A stretch of 23,176 nucleotides of DNA, from positions 136,815 through 159,990 of the forward strand of contig CDMY01000217.1 of assembly GCA_001179505.1 (NCBI GenBank), given 5' to 3'. Below, piece by piece: positions 20,301-23,176 of the stretch. Source of the stretch: Vitrella brassicaformis (taxonomy: Eukaryota; Sar; Vitrellaceae). The position numbers and the translations under genes were made by a program. Each line of letters begins with the position of its first letter. The first letter of the stretch is position 1. A model generated the notes under the pieces. It was not told the origin of the DNA. It saw only the letters and a program-made list of their open reading frames with translations, and did no database searches.

Positions 20301-22402
20301 GTCCGTCATATGCCGAGAAGACCACTTTCGTCACTTTCACTCTCCCCCTCCCTCCGTCCCCTATGTGTGTGTAGATTGCAAAGCTGCAGAGGGAGAGGGA
20401 CGGTCTGCAGCGGGAGAAGGAACGGCTCGAACGTACGGAAGAGTACACAATGGACAATCGACGGATGGCATTCTGCCCACACACATTGTGTGTATCTGAT
20501 GCGCGCACCGCACGGATGGATGGATGCAGAGGACAAGGCACAGTTGGTGAGTGTCCTTCGGGCGTACCAACAGCACCTCAAGGCTGCTGGCGGTGTCCCA
20601 GTGGCAGGGGCTGCCCGACTGCTCAGCCACAAATCGCAGATCCAGGTACGGTACGGTACGGTACGTGGGGCAGACAGACAGATATCATAAACACACGAGA
20701 CACTCACTCACCCACCCATATGTGGGCGTGTATGGGTGCCCTCGGTGTTTCTGCATCCATCCACCAGGGCCGTGCCATGCGTGGGGGCGCCAGCAGAGGC
20801 GAAGGCCGGTGGCCATCGGCTGGCGTATCGCATTTTACTAACGGCAGGAGACAGCAGCAGGTGTGCAGGCAGAACTCACAAACATACACAAACAAAGACA
20901 GACCCCCGATCTCCCTGCCTGTCTGTGTGTATGTGTGTCTGTGTGTCTGTGTGTGTATGTCAGACACATTCGACTAGTGGTGGCCGCGGTGCGAGCATTG
21001 GGGCGGTCAAACTGGGGCACAAGGCCCCCCCTGCTGCTGCCATCTCCACTGGCCCTGGCGCCAGGGTGGCCTCACATGCAGACGTCGTCGGCGTCGACGG
21101 CCGCATCGCCACGCCCCCCACAGACGTCAGGGTACACGCCAGGAAACAGCGATCGGACACAGCTAGTGCAGGTGGTCGGCGAAAGTGGCCCTCGCCACCC
21201 CAGACGGCCAATGGTCCACCTGGTGGTGTTGAGAGAAGTCATGGCGGCGAGACTGCCGCAATGATCGGACCAGGGGTCGGCATCCGCACAGGAGGTGAGA
21301 GAGAGAGAGAGAGAGAGAGGGAGGGGGAGGGAGAGGGAGGAGGACCAACACGCGGTATGACACATATTCGTGTGTGTGTCACTCGTTGATTGATGTGTGC
21401 AGGCGGCAGCGGTGACCCTTTTGCTGCCCTGGCCGGCATGATAGGGGCATCCGGCACCAAAGCCCCCCGCCCCTTCACCGCCCTAACAGCATCGGACGCC
21501 CCCAAGACACTCGCAGTCACACAAGACCACCGTCAGAAGACCGCCCCAGCGCTCAAGAAAGCCGAGCAGCCGAGGCTGTCGATTGTCATGACCCGCATCG
21601 CTAACGAGCCGCCCTCATTTGACGTGGCCAAGACGCGCCTGCCGGTGGTGGGGGAGGGAGTGGTCGATACATCCGAGCGGCACACACCCAAGCAAGAAGA
21701 GCAGCCTGATGACCACCTGAAGAGCGCCCCGATGGTCAAGAAAGCCGAGCGGCCGAAGCTGTCTATTGTCATGACCCGCATCGCCAACGAGCCGCCCTCA
21801 TTTGACGTGGCCAAGACGCGCCTGCCAGTGGTGGGAGAGGGAGTGGGCATCGACATAGAGGCCGACAGGGTGGGGGCTCGGCTGTGGAATGGCAAGGGCA
21901 TCCCGCCTGTCGTCCACCACTCGTTTGCCGAGCACCACAGGCACCACCCCAAGTGCGGCCCGCTGACGCCCGCCAACGCACTCATTCTCAAGCTGCAACA
22001 GGCCCAGACTCAAGGGAAAGCGGACACCAACAAACGTAAGCACGCAATCGCAGCTAGAGGGAAAAACGCGGTATCGATGGATCCCATCTGTCTCTGTGGG
22101 TGTTGTGTGTGACAGGTGCTGTTGGTGTGATCATGAGCGGCCAGCCGCTGTCGCCGCCCCTTCTCCATGCCAAAGCCCATGCCGCATCGGCCACCATGCC
22201 GCGGCGCATCCCCGATCTCCGCCTCCCCGCCACCATCTCGGCACAGTCCCGTCAGCATGGCCATCGCCAGCAGCAGCAGCGATACATCCAACCACCCTTG
22301 CCGGAGCCGCCCCCTGCCATGGCCTTTGCACCTCCGCCGCCCTATGCGACGATCGGCCAGCCCTTGTTCTATGCGCTGCGCCACACCCACCTCACATCAT
22401 GA
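17341..22402 (+). CDS. Large coiled-coil protein with internal 61-residue duplication
   Basis: 22-exon model: 17341-17403, 17490-17633, 17799-17857, 17951-18058, 18166-18236, 18302-18354, 18419-18520, 18596-18781, 18883-19065, 19158-19265, 19342-19395, 19464-19571, 19660-19735, 19853-19947, 20060-20133, 20223-20292, 20375-20432, 20530-20645, 20768-20860, 20964-21294, 21403-22035, 22116-22402. All phases agree and the product is 1023 aa. Intron 1 appears to be GC-AG. Residues about 22-125 are Glu/Gln/Lys-rich coiled coil (QQELEERRALALRQEQEK). Residues 167-262 are Pro- then Ala/Ser/Asp-rich. Residues 263-576 are mainly coiled coil (KYDDVKNRYDAIKDMYHHQE, DELQARLDELQEKYSQLMEE). Residues 577-717 are Gly-rich. 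Residues 763-866 hold two near-identical segments (LSIVMTRIANEPPSFDVAK). The tail is Pro/Gln/His-rich. I recognise no family. Length, coiled coils and the Sfi1-like neighbour suggest a cytoskeletal or basal-body scaffold, as inference. Exon 5 is the least certain. Confidence 0.72.
20646..20665 (+). repeat. Four GTACG units at a splice donor
   Basis: Four tandem GTACG units start exactly at the exon end (CAG before 20646), so the donor GT is repeated every five bases. Use of any but the first would shift the frame. Confidence 0.7.
21297..21320 (+). repeat. (GA)n tract at start of an intron
   Basis: An uninterrupted GA run followed by GGGAGG-rich sequence, immediately after the donor at 21295. 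It makes this intron purine-rich rather than TG-rich like its neighbours. Confidence 0.8.
21537..21902 (+). repeat. In-frame 183-base tandem duplication inside coding exon
   Basis: Two 61-codon units begin at 21537 and 21720. The first about 43 codons of each are nearly identical at DNA level (KxAPxxKKAExPxLSIVM then TRIANEPPSFDVAKTRLPVV), ending near 21665 and 21850. The remaining about 18 codons of each unit have diverged. The identity extends to synonymous positions, so the duplication is fairly recent or homogenised. Confidence 0.85.
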
Positions 22403-23139
22403 TGATGGCCACTCACAAGGGAAGCCCCACCGGTCGGTGAGTCGAGTCAAGTGGAGACCTCTAGGCGGCTGTAGGGTAGGCTGGCAGGGCCTGGGTAGGA
22501 GAGGACGCTGGCGGCTGTGATGAGTGGCGATTTATGGCGGTCGGTTGTTGTGTTGTGTTGATATGATACGTGAATGGCTGGTTGTGCGTATGTGGACCGC
22601 ATGGATACGTTGATCGTGCATGGGCTGCATGACATGACGTTGTCCTTCGCCTGAGAGACTGAGAACGTTAGATCAAGATCGTATCGTCGCATTAATCCCT
22701 CCCTGTGTGTGAGAGGACCACTGGTGGCCGACACTTTGACATCTGTATACGTACAGCCATTTATGTATACGGACCATGCCAACCAACTCATTATTGCCCT
22801 GTGTCTGTCCGAATGCATGGGTGGGTGTCACTGATCATTATTGTGTGTGTATGAGTGTGTGAGTGTGTGGATGGACACACGGGTTACGGTTGAATGAGAC
22901 AGAGGGACATCTTGATACCACGGGAATCAACACCAGCGTGAGAAATGTGAAACGCAGACATCCACACACGTGTAGCTATGCAGCAGGGTCAAGAGAGAGA
23001 CGACGAGAGGCTATGTACACCGCACAAGGACCTGTAAACACACACACACACACAGAAGGCCGAGTGTTTCTCTAGGCAGACACAGCACAGCACACCAAAC
23101 AGCAGCACCACCACATGGCGAAACACACACACACACCCA

Positions 23140-23143
<4 letters not shown>
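22403..23143. other. 3' flank and terminal spacer
   Basis: After the stop at 22400-22402 comes mixed sequence with few open frames, then TG/CA-rich DNA from about 22840. No gene was found on either strand. A CA run at about 23038-23053 and another at about 23124-23136 precede the poly-C end. Confidence 0.5.

Positions 23144-23173
<30 letters not shown>
23144..23173 (+). repeat. Poly-C homopolymer, 30 bases
   Basis: An uninterrupted C run followed by TCC at the window end. Such a run at an edge is most simply a hard-to-read homopolymer or contig end, though a natural G/C tract is possible. Confidence 0.85.

Positions 23174-23176
<3 letters not shown>

Overview
The window looks like nuclear DNA of an intron-rich, GC-rich protist with short canonical GT-AG introns (about 50-130 bases). 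The introns and intergenic spacers are full of TG/CA, GTCT/AGAC and similar simple repeats. The RING and TLDc genes, the plant-type telomere-like motifs (CCCTAAA/TTTAGGG) and the standard genetic code suggest a chromerid-type alveolate alga such as Vitrella brassicaformis. That assignment is inference from style, not a database match.

Left half (1-11253): three plus-strand genes, each lying just downstream of a same-orientation copy of one dispersed repeat. Copy A (1-845) precedes a single-exon three-pass membrane protein with a possible F-box (1000-2457). Copy B (about 3281-4338) precedes a six-exon RING-TLDc fusion gene (4726-6026). Copy C (about 7842-9228) precedes a six-exon gene for a RING protein with a PEYNG-type domain and a C-terminal hydrophobic tail (9438-11253). 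A minus-strand remnant of a TLDc gene (2830-3024) lies on the far side of copy B. A degenerate tandem array with a period of about 420 bases fills 6770-7765. Copies B and C are bounded by short inverted telomere-like motifs.

Middle (11254-14097): mostly empty, simple-sequence-rich DNA. It holds a long imperfect hairpin (12761-12879) and a minus-strand fragment of a polynucleotide kinase 3'-phosphatase-like gene (13103-13466) that stops before the rest of its catalytic domain.

Right half (14098-22402): two large plus-strand multi-exon genes whose splice phases close perfectly in the models given here. The first (11 exons, 644 aa) carries about nine Sfi1-like helical repeats, roughly one per exon, then a proline-rich tail. 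This is typical of centrin-binding centrosome or basal-body proteins. The second (22 exons, 1023 aa) is an acidic and coiled-coil protein with a 61-residue internal duplication near its C-terminus. Its first intron appears to use a GC donor. The window ends in spacer DNA and a 30-base poly-C run that is probably a sequence or assembly edge.

All exon models were made by eye from splice signals, reading phase and protein motifs, with no transcript evidence.
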